From assembly GCA_963757945.1 (NCBI GenBank), contig CAVWTN010000002.1, positions 1,798,001 to 1,862,000 on the forward strand: 64,000 nt of DNA, in the 5' to 3' direction. Origin of the DNA: CAVWTN01 sp963757945 (GTDB taxonomy: Bacteria > Vulcanimicrobiota > Vulcanimicrobiia > Vulcanimicrobiales > Vulcanimicrobiaceae). The stretch's first letter is position 1. Each line of letters opens with the position of its first letter. The notes under the pieces are model-generated. The model worked only from the letters and a program-made list of their open reading frames with translations, was not told where the DNA came from and did not search any database. Position numbers and translations under genes: made by a program. Below, in pieces: positions 1-9,898 of this stretch.

Positions 1-442
1 TCGCACGGGCGATGACGCTCTGATGTTCGCGCTCGGCCTGCTCGATCGCAGCGCGAAGCGTGACGCCGCGCTCTTCGGCGGCGGTCTGCTCGCGCAGCAG
101 TTGTTCGGCCGTGGCGGCGAGTTCGCCGCTGCGGACTTGGGAGGTTGAGTGCGCGCTCTCCGCGCGCGCAGCTTCGGCGTGCTTGGCTTCGATCTCAGCC
201 TGGATCGCGGCGCGCTCCCGCGCGAGTTGCTCGAGGCGCTGCTGGCGTTCGCGGGCGGCTTCGATCAGCAGCTGTTCGCGTGCGGCGGAATCTTCGATCG
301 CGGCGCGCAGCGCGGCGGCCTTATCTTCGAGGCGTGACCGTTCGGCTCCCAAGCTCTCGGCTTCCGTGCGGAGGGTGGCGAAACGCTCTTCGGCGGAGGC
401 GTGGATCGGTTCTATCACGCGATGGACTCCCGCTTGAAACAT
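1..442 (-). CDS. Coiled-coil protein, N-terminal part (cut by window edge)
   Basis: The minus strand is open from an ATG at 442 to the window edge, giving 147 codons with no stop. The translation begins MFQAGVHRVIEPIHASAEER and continues almost entirely in Ala/Glu/Arg/Gln-rich heptads (for example AAREQLLIEAARERQQRLEQ), so a long alpha-helical coiled coil is clear. There is no signal peptide or membrane segment in the visible part. The family cannot be named because the C-terminus lies outside the window. Short plus-strand open frames over the same bases have unnatural composition and are antisense shadows. The start is uncertain; the coding frame is well supported by its composition. Confidence 0.6.
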   Translation of the reverse strand, partial: MFQAGVHRVIEPIHASAEERFATLRTEAESLGAERSRLEDKAAALRAAIEDSAAREQLLIEAARERQQRLEQLARERAAIQAEIEAKHAEAARAESAHSTSQVRSGELAATAEQLLREQTAAEERGVTLRAAIEQAEREHQSVIARA

Positions 443-748
443 GTGCCTTCGGGCCGGGCCGGCGCCGACAGCAACATCTGCGACGTGGTAACAGACTGCA
501 TCGTTCTCCAGTTATCGGCGGGCGGGGTGAAAGGTGAAGCGCCTATGCGCATGAGCGGGAAAAGAGGCTTTTACTTCGCCGCGCGGCCCCTCGACCGCTC
601 GTCCGCGCCGCAACTGTGTCCCCGTTCACAGCGGGCCCCAGCGCGCCCAGCGTGCCGCTGGGGGTAAGCGAGGGGGCCGCCGCCAACGTATCGCCTGACG
701 CCCTCGTTGTCGCGCCGGGCCGGCGTGCGGTGCGGGCGGGTAGCGCGC
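443..748. other. Intergenic region with no recognised gene
   Basis: About 300 bases separate the divergent coiled-coil gene from the tRNA. No open frame here has convincing protein character. Promoters for the tRNA and for the minus-strand gene must lie here, but no clear -35/-10 pair was identified by eye. Confidence 0.4.
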
Positions 749-821
749 GGGCGATTAGCTCAGTTGGGAGAGCGCCTCGTTTACACCGAGGATGTCGGCG
801 GTTCGAGTCCGTCATCGCCCA
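749..821 (+). tRNA. tRNA-Val (anticodon TAC)
   Basis: A complete cloverleaf can be drawn. The acceptor arm pairs GGGCGAT (749-755) with ATCGCCC (814-820), followed by discriminator A at 821. The D arm is present, and the T arm carries GTTCGAGTCC. The anticodon stem CCTCG/CGAGG (775-779 and 787-791) closes the loop TTTACAC, placing the anticodon TAC at 782-784, which reads GTA (valine). The 3' CCA is not encoded, so it must be added by CCA transferase. No intron or variable-arm extension is seen. Confidence 0.95.
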
Positions 822-860
822 GAGCGCGCTAACGTGGGCTCCGGACGCCGAGGGATCTTC

Positions 861-2339
861 ATGGACACGGCCAGCAAACAGGGCGTCGCCCTCTCTTCGA
901 TCCTCGCGAGCGCCGGGCTTACCGCGGCGAAGCTGGTCGTCGGCCTGTCTACCGGGAGCCTGGGCGTCCTCTCCGAGGCGGCGCATTCGTTGCTCGACCT
1001 GGGGGCCGCCACGATCACGTGGATGGCGGTGCGGGTCAGCGACAAACCGGCCGATGCCGATCATCCCTGGGGACACGGAAAGTTCGAAGCCGTCTCGGCG
1101 CTGGTCGAAACCGCCCTCCTGTTCGTCACCGCCTCCTGGATCGCGAAGGAGTCGATCGCACGGCTGATCCTGGGCGGCGCGCACGTCGAGGTGACCTGGT
1201 ACGCGATCGCGGTCGTCGTCGGGGCGATGGCGGTCGATTTCGGCCGGTCCCGGGCGCTCATGAAGGTCGCCAAGGCCACGCGCAGCCAGGCGCTCGAAGC
1301 GGACGCGCTGCATTTTTCGTCGGACATTCTCTCCTCCGGGGCGGTCTTGGTGGGGCTCGGCGGCGTTACGCTCGGTTTCCCCAAGGCCGACTCGATCGCG
1401 GCGCTGGTCGTCTCGCTCGTGGTCGCGAAAGCCGGCTGGGACCTCGGCAAACGAACGGTCGACGTTCTCGTCGACGCGGCGCCGGTTGGCCTCTCCGACA
1501 GCATCGCCGAGGTGCTCGCGGCGACCCCCGGCGTCGCGCGCGCCGAGCGGATCCGCGCCCGGCTCTCGGGCAGCACGGTCGTTGCCGAGGCGCTGGTCTG
1601 TGTCGTCCCCGGAACGCCGCTCGAACGTGCCGCCGCGATTTGCGCCCAGGCCGAGAGCGCCGTCGTCCGGCGTCATCCCGAAGTCGCGATCACGGTCCGC
1701 GCGGAACCGCTGCCGCTCGATCAGGCCTCGGTCGCCGAGACCGTGCGGCTTGCCGCGGCGCGGATCGGGCTCGACGTGCACGACATCGCCGTCCATACCG
1801 CGCGTAAGCGCGACGCGGACGGCGCCGCGGGCCTGGTGCACGTCGTCTTCGACGTCGAGATCGAGGCGACCACGGTCCTGCGCGAAGCGCACGCGCGCGC
1901 CGACGAGCTGGAACGGGCGGTCGCCGCCATGCTCGGCGAGGGCGTCGTCGTCCGCTCGCACCTCGATACCAAGCGCGCGGGCCCCGTCGAGGCCATGCCG
2001 CTCCCGCCCGAGGTCGGCGCCGACATCACGGCGCGCGTCATCGCGGTCGCCTCGGCGGTCCCGCTCTGCCGGGAAGTGCGCGACGCGATCGTCCAGGATT
2101 CGGCCGACGGCCTCTGCGTGTCGCTCTCGTGCCTGTTCGATCCCGAGCTGCAACTGGAAGGCGTGCACGCCGCGACGCTGGCCGTCGAGCATCGGATCCG
2201 CCGCCTGATCCCCTCGGCCGGGCGGGTCCTCGTCCACGCCGAACCGCTCGCGGAGGTCCCGAGCGAGCCGCAACCGGCGATCTCCGCCGGGCCGGCCGTT
2301 GCGGAGCCGGCGGTCACGCCGAGCGCGCCGGTCGGCTAA
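861..2339 (+). CDS. Cation diffusion facilitator (CDF) metal exporter with an extended C-terminal region
   Basis: This 492-residue protein resembles FieF/ZnT-type divalent metal/proton antiporters of the inner membrane. Six membrane segments fill about residues 10-200. The paired metal-site motifs are HSLLD (H42, D46) in segment 2 and HFSSD (H151, D155) in segment 5. HxxxD in both is the arrangement usual for zinc-selective members. A HPWGHGK loop follows segment 2. CDF proteins are usually about 300 residues, but here three successive ferredoxin-like cytosolic repeats appear to follow (about 205-285, 290-375 and 385-470). The ATG at 861 is chosen because the upstream in-frame ATG (792) lies inside the tRNA. 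Confidence 0.88.
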   Translation: MDTASKQGVALSSILASAGLTAAKLVVGLSTGSLGVLSEAAHSLLDLGAATITWMAVRVSDKPADADHPWGHGKFEAVSALVETALLFVTASWIAKESIARLILGGAHVEVTWYAIAVVVGAMAVDFGRSRALMKVAKATRSQALEADALHFSSDILSSGAVLVGLGGVTLGFPKADSIAALVVSLVVAKAGWDLGKRTVDVLVDAAPVGLSDSIAEVLAATPGVARAERIRARLSGSTVVAEALVCVVPGTPLERAAAICAQAESAVVRRHPEVAITVRAEPLPLDQASVAETVRLAAARIGLDVHDIAVHTARKRDADGAAGLVHVVFDVEIEATTVLREAHARADELERAVAAMLGEGVVVRSHLDTKRAGPVEAMPLPPEVGADITARVIAVASAVPLCREVRDAIVQDSADGLCVSLSCLFDPELQLEGVHAATLAVEHRIRRLIPSAGRVLVHAEPLAEVPSEPQPAISAGPAVAEPAVTPSAPVG

Positions 2340-2398
2340 GAGGCCGTTCCGGTCTGCGAACTCAAGGGCGCGCCTCTCGTTTCCCGAAAGCAGGAGCG

Positions 2399-3184
2399 AT
2401 GATAGAGACCGGATCTCAGCGCCACATCACCTTCCGCGCCGAGGACGGCATCGCCGTCCTCACGCTCGCGCGGCCCGAGAAGCGCAACGCGCTCTCCCTC
2501 GAGACGATGCGCGAGGTGCTCGCCGCCCTCGCCGAGATCGGCCGGGACCGCGGGATCCGCGTCGTGGTGCTACGCGCCGAGGGGCCGGCGTTCAGCGCCG
2601 GGCACGACATCCGCGAGATGCTCTGCCGCGACGTTGCGGCGTATCGCGAGATCTTCGATACGTGCGTGCAGATGATGACGGCGCTGCAATCGATTCCGCA
2701 GCCCGTGATCGCCGAAGTGACCGGCATCGCGACCGCGGCCGGATGTCAACTCGTCGCGAGCTGCGATCTCGCGTTCGCTTCGACGGAGGCGCGCTTCGCG
2801 ACGCCGGGCGTCAAGATCGGCCTGTTCTGCACGACGCCGATGGTGGCGCTGACGCGTGCGATCGGACGCAAGCGCGCGATGGAGATGCTCTTGACGGGCG
2901 AGTTCGTCGATGCGCCGACGGCGGCGGAATGGGGCCTGATCAATCGTGTCGTCGGCGTCGAGCACCTCCACGACGAGGTCATGGCGACGGCACGGCAGAT
3001 CGCCGCCTCGAGTTCGTTCGTGATCGGCCTCGGGAAGCAGGCGTTCTACGCGCAGATCGATCTCGATCAGGCCAAGGCCTACGCCTACGCGAAGGAAGTC
3101 ATGAGCATGAACGCGCTCGAAGCCGACGCGCAAGAAGGGATGGCCGCGTTCACGGAACGCCGCCGGCCCACCTGGACGCACTGA
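2399..3184 (+). CDS. Enoyl-CoA hydratase/isomerase (crotonase) family protein
   Basis: This 261-residue crotonase-fold protein most resembles the ECHDC3-like branch. It begins with the family pattern VLTLARPEKRNAL, has the oxyanion-hole stretch FSAGHDI near residues 65-71, and has the second conserved loop GIATAAGCQLVASCDL. That loop lacks the catalytic glutamate pattern of classical enoyl-CoA hydratases, so the reaction is uncertain and could be another acyl-CoA conversion. AGGAG lies only 2 nt before the ATG, unusually close. The gene follows the CDF gene by 59 bp and ends in a palindrome shared with the convergent metX. Confidence 0.85.
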   Translation: MIETGSQRHITFRAEDGIAVLTLARPEKRNALSLETMREVLAALAEIGRDRGIRVVVLRAEGPAFSAGHDIREMLCRDVAAYREIFDTCVQMMTALQSIPQPVIAEVTGIATAAGCQLVASCDLAFASTEARFATPGVKIGLFCTTPMVALTRAIGRKRAMEMLLTGEFVDAPTAAEWGLINRVVGVEHLHDEVMATARQIAASSSFVIGLGKQAFYAQIDLDQAKAYAYAKEVMSMNALEADAQEGMAAFTERRRPTWTH

Positions 3185-3200
3185 CGCTCGCGAGCGTCAG
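3181..3200. repeat. 20-nt perfect palindrome spanning both convergent stop codons
   Basis: CTGACGCTCGCGAGCGTCAG is a perfect inverted repeat. It contains the crotonase-gene stop (TGA, 3182-3184) and, on the other strand, the metX stop (3197-3199). It may act as a small bidirectional transcription-end hairpin, but no T-tract follows on either side, so that role is inferred. Confidence 0.5.
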
Positions 3201-4244
3201 CTAGCGCGCAGGGCGCGATCCGCGCGCTCGCTCGAGAAGCGCGGCGCGAGCAGCCGGCCGAGTTCTTCGGATTCCGCGAGGAACGCGTCGTGCCCGTGGT
3301 CGGAAGTCAGCTCGATGTACACGCTGTCGGCGCCTTCGGCCGCGAAGCGCTCGGCGGCGCGGCGCACGTCCTCGGGACGGAAGAGCCAGTCGCTCGAGAT
3401 CCCGACGAACGTGAGCGCCGGGGCCGGGCGCTCCAAGCGGCGGTCGCGCGTGTCGAACAGATCCATCGCGCGCGTCAGCGTGAGATACGTGTGGTCGTCC
3501 ATCCGCTCCGCGAAAATGCTGCCTTGATAATTGAGATAGCCTTCGACGTCGAAGCGATCGTCCGGATTGCGCGTCGGATCGCCGCCCTTGCGATCGAAGC
3601 GTCGCCCGAAGCGGTGCGAGAAGAGCGCCTCGCTCTTGTACGTCAACATCGCGATCTTCCGCGCCAGCTCGATGCCCGACGTTGCCGTGGGACCCCCGTT
3701 GCGGATCGCCTCGCGCGCCACGGCGTTGAGCGCGATCCCCATCGCGGAGAACGAATCGTACGCGCCGACGACGATCGCGTTCTCCACGCTGCGCGGCGCC
3801 GCGAACGCCCATTCCAATGCTTGCATTCCGCCGAGCGACCCGCCGATCGCGAGCGCGAGCACAGAGATGCCCAGGCGTTCGAGCGCGATGCGCTGCGCGC
3901 GCACGATGTCGCCGACCGTGACGATCGGAAAGCGCGCTCCGTACGGCGCGCCGTCGGGCGCGAGGCTCGTCGGCCCGGTCGAACCGTAACAGCCGCCGAG
4001 CGCGTTGACGCCGACGACGGCCAGCCGGTTCGTATCCAGGAACAGTCCGGGCCCGATCAAGCCCGGCCACCAATCGGCGACGCGGCTCGATCCCGTCAGG
4101 GCGTGCGCGACGAACACGACGTTCGAGCCGTCGGGGCGCGGCTTGCCGTAGATGCTCACGCGTTGCACGACGCCGTCGAGCGCGACGCCGCTATCGAGCG
4201 CCAGGCGCCCGATAGCAACGTCGCGTTCCGTCGTGGGGTGGAGG

Positions 4245-4252
<8 letters not shown>
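3197..4252 (-). CDS. metX: Homoserine O-acetyltransferase
   Basis: This 351-residue alpha/beta-hydrolase-fold enzyme activates homoserine with acetyl-CoA in methionine synthesis. Family features are the N-terminal FVAHALTGSSRVADWW region, NALGGCYGSTGPTS, the nucleophile elbow IGGSLGGMQALEW with Ser139, the late Asp in GISSDWLF and the His in TSDHGHDAF. Substrate choice (acetyl versus succinyl) cannot be read by eye, but pairing with metY supports O-acetylhomoserine production. The start overlaps the metY stop by 8 nt, so the two are co-transcribed as metY-metX. Confidence 0.93.
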
Positions 4253-5561
<1,309 letters not shown>

Positions 5562-5829
5562 CGGGCTAGCTCCTTTGCCGGTTGTGAGATAACCGAACGG
5601 GAGCCCGCGAGCGGGAGATCGAGACGATCAGCCCTGGGGCCTCGCGAGCGGACGGGTGGCAGTCGCTTCGAGCGAGGATACCAATTGTGCGGCGCCGGTG
5701 CGGATAGGGCGAGCCCCGTGGGGCCCTGCGATTCCGAAGCCGGTGCTTTCCGCGTGCGCTGGTTGAGAGAGCGACATGCGAACCACCCTGTTTGTAGTGA
5801 AGTCAATAGAAGATACCGAACGATAGAGG
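5562..5829. other. Divergent intergenic region and metY leader
   Basis: About 270 bases lie between metY and the divergent hydrolase gene. The minus strand has TTGACT at 5801-5806 as a possible -35 box, without a good -10 at normal spacing. Several GC-rich hairpins are possible. It was searched by eye for SAM-I, SAM-II and cobalamin riboswitch cores and for a Met-rich leader peptide; none was found. Any regulatory element here is unrecognised. Confidence 0.4.
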
Positions 5830-6693
5830 GTGCGTCAAGCTCAAAACCGACATCCGCTGCCCTCCGGGGGGCTGGTCTACGTTTCGGGTCCCGAGGATGC
5901 GCCGGCCGTGCTCTTCATGCACGGCATCGGAGGCGGCGCATGGTCCTGGAGCCCCCAGGCCCTCGCACTCTCCGACCGTTATCGCTGCTATCTTTGGGAA
6001 GCGCGGGGGCACGGCGCGGCCGCGCCGGCCGAGGGCGTCACGCTCTCGGACTACTACCAGGACGGCCGCGAGGCCGTGGACCTGATCCGCTCCGAGCACG
6101 GCACGGCACCGGTCCTCGCCGCGCACTCGATGGGCGGCCTGATCGCGATGGCCTTGGCCGCGGATGTGCCCGCCGACGTCGCCGGGCTCTTCCTCGTCGA
6201 TCCGGTCTACGTGCCGGGCAGCTCGCGCCATCCGAATCCGGCGTTCGCATCGACCGGGCGCCGCATCCTCACGACGGTCGCGCGTGCCGTACCTACCGAC
6301 GGCGCGCTCGCACGGACGATCTCGCGCGCGTTCTTTCGCGCCGCCTTCACCGATCGCGCTGCGATGGAGCTCGCATGGAAGGAGCAGCGAAATCAGCCGA
6401 TCGTCGAGTTCCCCGCGATGTTGATCGAAGCGTTTGACGGCGGCTTCGTGCCGCGTGCGTTCGCCCGCGAGTTGCGCATCCCGGTGTTGCTGCTGGAGGG
6501 CTCCTTCGCGCGCCGCCGCCCGCGCTTTCCGGCGCTCGTCGACGACCTGCGCCGCGCGCTCGGCAATCGCTTCCGCTACGAAGTCGTCGCGGGCGGCCAC
6601 TATCTGCAACTCGATCGCCCCGCGCTCGTCACGCACGTGCTGCGAGAATTCGTGGCGGCGACGTTCCCCGCGGCGCGGGACTTGCCGGCCTAG
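5830..6693 (+). CDS. Alpha/beta hydrolase
   Basis: This 287-residue protein is an alpha/beta-hydrolase. The oxyanion region is FMHGIGGGAWSW, the nucleophile elbow is AAHSMGG (Ser100), the acid residue may be the Asp in LFLVDPVY, and the His is in GGHYLQLDRP near residue 257. The substrate is unknown; small-molecule esterases, lactonases and haloperoxidase-like proteins share this pattern. It starts with GTG, with AGAGG directly upstream. It is transcribed divergently from metYX and followed closely by the DUF5693-csaB pair. Confidence 0.85.
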   Translation: MRQAQNRHPLPSGGLVYVSGPEDAPAVLFMHGIGGGAWSWSPQALALSDRYRCYLWEARGHGAAAPAEGVTLSDYYQDGREAVDLIRSEHGTAPVLAAHSMGGLIAMALAADVPADVAGLFLVDPVYVPGSSRHPNPAFASTGRRILTTVARAVPTDGALARTISRAFFRAAFTDRAAMELAWKEQRNQPIVEFPAMLIEAFDGGFVPRAFARELRIPVLLLEGSFARRRPRFPALVDDLRRALGNRFRYEVVAGGHYLQLDRPALVTHVLREFVAATFPAARDLPA

Positions 6694-6741
6694 AGAACGT
6701 CTTCGCCGCCTCGCGTGCAGGGGCTCGGCGATTTCGCGAAG

Positions 6742-8751
6742 ATGATGAAAGGAATGCGGAGAGTTCTCCTCGCCCTGATGTTCCTCGGGCTCCTTGCCGC
6801 GCTCTGGGTCGGCGCCTGGCGGTCCCACATCGAAGCGCAATCGCGCCGCGTCGAGATCGCTCTCGATTACACGGAGTTCGCGGCACTCGCCGATTCGTAC
6901 GGCTATAACCGGGAGCAATTCCTCATCGCCTTGCGGGCTGCCGGCCTCACGTCGCTTGCCGTATCGGAGGAGCTCGGCGCGAACGTCAACCTCGGCACCG
7001 GTGCGGTTTTTGCGAGCGGGCAGCAAGTGATCGACCAAGCGCGGCTGGGCCCGATCGGCGAACCGACGCTCGCGAAGCTCTGGCGCGAGGGCAAGGTGAC
7101 GCCCGCGGACCTGTACCTGTTGGTCTATTCGCCCTCGGACGTCGCGCGCTATCGCCAGGCGCTCGCGCTGCATTTCAGCCCGCGCAGCGTCCGCGTGCTG
7201 CGCGCCGCCGGGCCGGCGGTCTTCGCGATCCGCTCGCAAGCCGATTTCTTCTCCGCGCTCGGCTTGGGGCTCCCCGCAGAGCCGCTGGCACTCGCCCGGC
7301 GCACGCATCTGTTGCTCGTGCCTCGTTACCAAAACGACGAGCGGCTCGGCGCGCCGCAGATCTCCTCGCTGGTCGCGGCCTTACGCGATCAGGGCAAGGT
7401 CAGCACGCTCGTCTTCTTCGGCAACCGCAACGAAGTGCTCGGCTTTCCGAATCACCTCGACGACATGGCCGACGCGCTGCGCGCCTCGGGCTACAACTTC
7501 GGGCTGATCGAGACGTACGACAAGAGCCAAGTGCAAAAGGGCAGCGAGGGCCTGGGAGGGCGCATCGCCGCGAAGACCGTGCGCGTGCAGGCGATCGCGA
7601 AGCTCGAACAGGACAAGCTCGACTTGAACACGATCGTCGCGCGGTACATGCTCGGCGTGCGCGAGCGCAACGTGCGCGTGGTCTACCTGCGCCCGATGGT
7701 GCACGCGGACGGCGACCTCTCGCTCGAGATGACGAACGTCAAGCTCGTCAAGACGATCGCGCAGCGCCTGCGCGCCGACGGTTACGTGCTGGGGCGCGCG
7801 CGCCCCGTCGGCGCGCCGGCCGGGCGCGAATTCACGGTGCCCTTTCCGCTCGTCGCACTGGTCTCGCTCGCCGTGCCGGCGATCTGCCTGTTGCTCTTCG
7901 ATGCGTTCGGGGTCCGCAGCCGTCCGCTCGCGCTCGGCGCATTCGGCCTCGATGTGGTGCTGCTCGCAGGCGGATACGCGACGCACCACGACTTGCTCGT
8001 TCGCAAAGCGCTCGCGCTCGTGGGGGCGATCGCGTTCGCGATCGCGGCCGTCGTCGTCATCTCGCGCCGCTTTACCGCCGCGCCTCCGGCGACGCTCGGA
8101 GCCTCGCTCGCGGCGGGCCTGCAGACGGCGCTGCGCTCGGCCGCCGTCGCGCTCTGCGGGGGCCTCGTCGTCGTCGGCCTGCTGAGCGTCCCGCTGCTCA
8201 TGAGCGAGATCGAAGCCTTCAGCGGCGTGAAAGCCGTCATCATCGTTCCGCCGCTCGCGGTGCTGGCGCTCTATCTCTACACGCGACGCTTTCGCGGTGA
8301 ACCGCTCGATCCGGTCGCGAGCGCGCAAACGCCCGTGCGCGTCTACCAACTCGCGCTGCTCGCGGGGCTCGCGCTCCTCGCGTTCGTCTACATCTCGCGC
8401 AGCGGGAACACGAGCGAGGTCGCGCCGTCGAGCTTCGAACTCGGCCTGCGCTCCGGGCTCACCGAGGTGCTGGGCGTGCGCCCGCGCTTCAAAGAGTTCG
8501 CGATCGGTTTCCCACTCCTGATGTTGCTGCCGGCGTTGCGCCTCGAGCACAAGCGGGCGCTCGGGTGGCTCTTTGCGCTCGGCATCGCGATCGGCACGTC
8601 GGACATCGTGGACACGTTCTCGCATTTGCACACGCCGCTGGCCGTCTCGCTGATCAGGCTGGGCAACGGCGCGGTGCTCGGCTGCGCGCTCGGAGCGCTC
8701 GCCGTCGCCGTCTATCGCGCGTTCGTGCGGCGCAGCGGAGCGCGCGCCTAG
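6742..8751 (+). CDS. DUF5693-family polytopic membrane protein
   Basis: This protein of about 669 residues has an N-terminal membrane anchor (RRVLLALMFLGLLAALWVGAW), then an extracytoplasmic domain of about 320 residues, then many hydrophobic segments from about residue 370 to the end. This layout and the position immediately upstream of csaB match DUF5693 proteins, which lie beside csaB in many Gram-positive genomes. The biochemical role is unknown; a part in wall-polymer pyruvylation or export is inferred from context. Start choice is uncertain: GTG 6715, ATG 6742, 6745 or 6754 are all in frame. Confidence 0.8.
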   Translation: MMKGMRRVLLALMFLGLLAALWVGAWRSHIEAQSRRVEIALDYTEFAALADSYGYNREQFLIALRAAGLTSLAVSEELGANVNLGTGAVFASGQQVIDQARLGPIGEPTLAKLWREGKVTPADLYLLVYSPSDVARYRQALALHFSPRSVRVLRAAGPAVFAIRSQADFFSALGLGLPAEPLALARRTHLLLVPRYQNDERLGAPQISSLVAALRDQGKVSTLVFFGNRNEVLGFPNHLDDMADALRASGYNFGLIETYDKSQVQKGSEGLGGRIAAKTVRVQAIAKLEQDKLDLNTIVARYMLGVRERNVRVVYLRPMVHADGDLSLEMTNVKLVKTIAQRLRADGYVLGRARPVGAPAGREFTVPFPLVALVSLAVPAICLLLFDAFGVRSRPLALGAFGLDVVLLAGGYATHHDLLVRKALALVGAIAFAIAAVVVISRRFTAAPPATLGASLAAGLQTALRSAAVALCGGLVVVGLLSVPLLMSEIEAFSGVKAVIIVPPLAVLALYLYTRRFRGEPLDPVASAQTPVRVYQLALLAGLALLAFVYISRSGNTSEVAPSSFELGLRSGLTEVLGVRPRFKEFAIGFPLLMLLPALRLEHKRALGWLFALGIAIGTSDIVDTFSHLHTPLAVSLIRLGNGAVLGCALGALAVAVYRAFVRRSGARA

Positions 8752-8756
8752 CGCAG

Positions 8757-9833
8757 ATGCGAATCCTCGTCAGCGGCTATTACGGCTTCGGGAACCTCGG
8801 CGACGAAGCGCTGCTCGAGATCATCGTCGCGCAATTACGCACGCGCTTTCCGCTCGCGGAGATCGACGTGCTCTCGGCGCAGCCGGAGGAGACCGCGCAC
8901 CGGCTCGGCGTCGCCGCGACCCAACGCGCCGACATCGGACTCGTGCGCCGCGCGCTCGAACGGGCCGACGTCGTGCTCTCGGGCGGCGGCGGCTTGTTGC
9001 AAAACGCGACGAGTCTCAAGAGCCTGCTGTACTACGCCGGGATCATCCGCAGCGCGATCAAGGCCGGAAAGAAGACGATGATCTTCGCGCAATCGATCGG
9101 GCCGCTCGATTTCATCGGAAAGCAAACGGTCCGGGAATGCTGCCGCGGCCTAGCCGCCGCGACCGTGCGCGACGAGCGCTCGCGGGAACTGCTCGCCGGG
9201 CTCGTCAGCGGCATCGTGGTCGAACGCACGGCCGACCCCGTCTTCCTCTACGAGCTGCCCGCCCAGAGCGATGCGCGCGAGATCGTGCCGCGCGACGGCG
9301 CGCTCGTCGTCGTCAGCGTGCGCAAGACGCCGCACTTCGACGCGCTCGTGCTGCGGCTCGCCGCCGCCGTCGACCGGCTCGCCGAGAAACATCAAGCGCG
9401 GGTCGCGTTCGTCGCGCTCGGCGGCCAGGCCGATGCCGAAGCGGCGACGAGCGTCATCCGGAAATGCCGCTCGCATCCGATGCTGCTCCCGATCGAAGGG
9501 CTCGCGGCGACCGCGGAGGTGCTCGCGGGGGCGCAACTCGTGATCGGCGTCCGGCTGCACGCGCTGATCCTCGCGGCGCGCTTCGGCGTCCCGTTTTTGG
9601 CGGTCCCGTACGATCCGAAGGTGACGGGCTTGTGCGAGGATCTCGCCTACCCGCTCCCGCCGCTGTGGCGGCCCACCGACCGCGACGCCTCGCCCGAGGA
9701 CCTTGCAGCGCTCGTCGACGGCGCCTGGACCGGCCGCGAGGCGCTGCGTGCGCTGCTGGGGCCTGCAGCCGAACGGATGGCGGCCCTGGCTAGGCGGAAT
9801 TTCACGGTGCTGGAAGCGCTCGTTCGCGCGTAG
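8757..9833 (+). CDS. csaB: Polysaccharide pyruvyl transferase
   Basis: This 358-residue CsaB-type enzyme transfers pyruvate from PEP to a wall polysaccharide. In Gram-positives that modification anchors SLH-domain proteins. It starts RILVSGYYGFGNLGDEALL, the family's N-terminal glycine motif, followed by VVLSGGGGLLQN, MIFAQSIGPL and a C-terminal LVIGVRLHALILAARFGVPF with the conserved R-x-H. The ATG lies 5 nt after the DUF5693 stop, so the two are one operon. A modified wall or outer-envelope polymer and possible SLH proteins are implied elsewhere in this genome. Confidence 0.93.
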   Translation: MRILVSGYYGFGNLGDEALLEIIVAQLRTRFPLAEIDVLSAQPEETAHRLGVAATQRADIGLVRRALERADVVLSGGGGLLQNATSLKSLLYYAGIIRSAIKAGKKTMIFAQSIGPLDFIGKQTVRECCRGLAAATVRDERSRELLAGLVSGIVVERTADPVFLYELPAQSDAREIVPRDGALVVVSVRKTPHFDALVLRLAAAVDRLAEKHQARVAFVALGGQADAEAATSVIRKCRSHPMLLPIEGLAATAEVLAGAQLVIGVRLHALILAARFGVPFLAVPYDPKVTGLCEDLAYPLPPLWRPTDRDASPEDLAALVDGAWTGREALRALLGPAAERMAALARRNFTVLEALVRA

Positions 9834-9898
9834 ACCGTGAGCCGCGGGAGAACGGTGCGGCAGGCTCGCCTTCCGGCGGGCCGAACCTACCGGATTCG

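Noticed and set aside
543..2273. A 576-codon minus-strand open frame opposite the CDF gene
   Set aside because: It is Arg/Asp/Gly-rich, has no domain, and mirrors codon positions of a clear gene on the other strand; a high-GC antisense artefact.
5562..5829. SAM or cobalamin riboswitch before metY
   Set aside because: No SAM-I, SAM-II or B12-box core sequence could be found in either strand.
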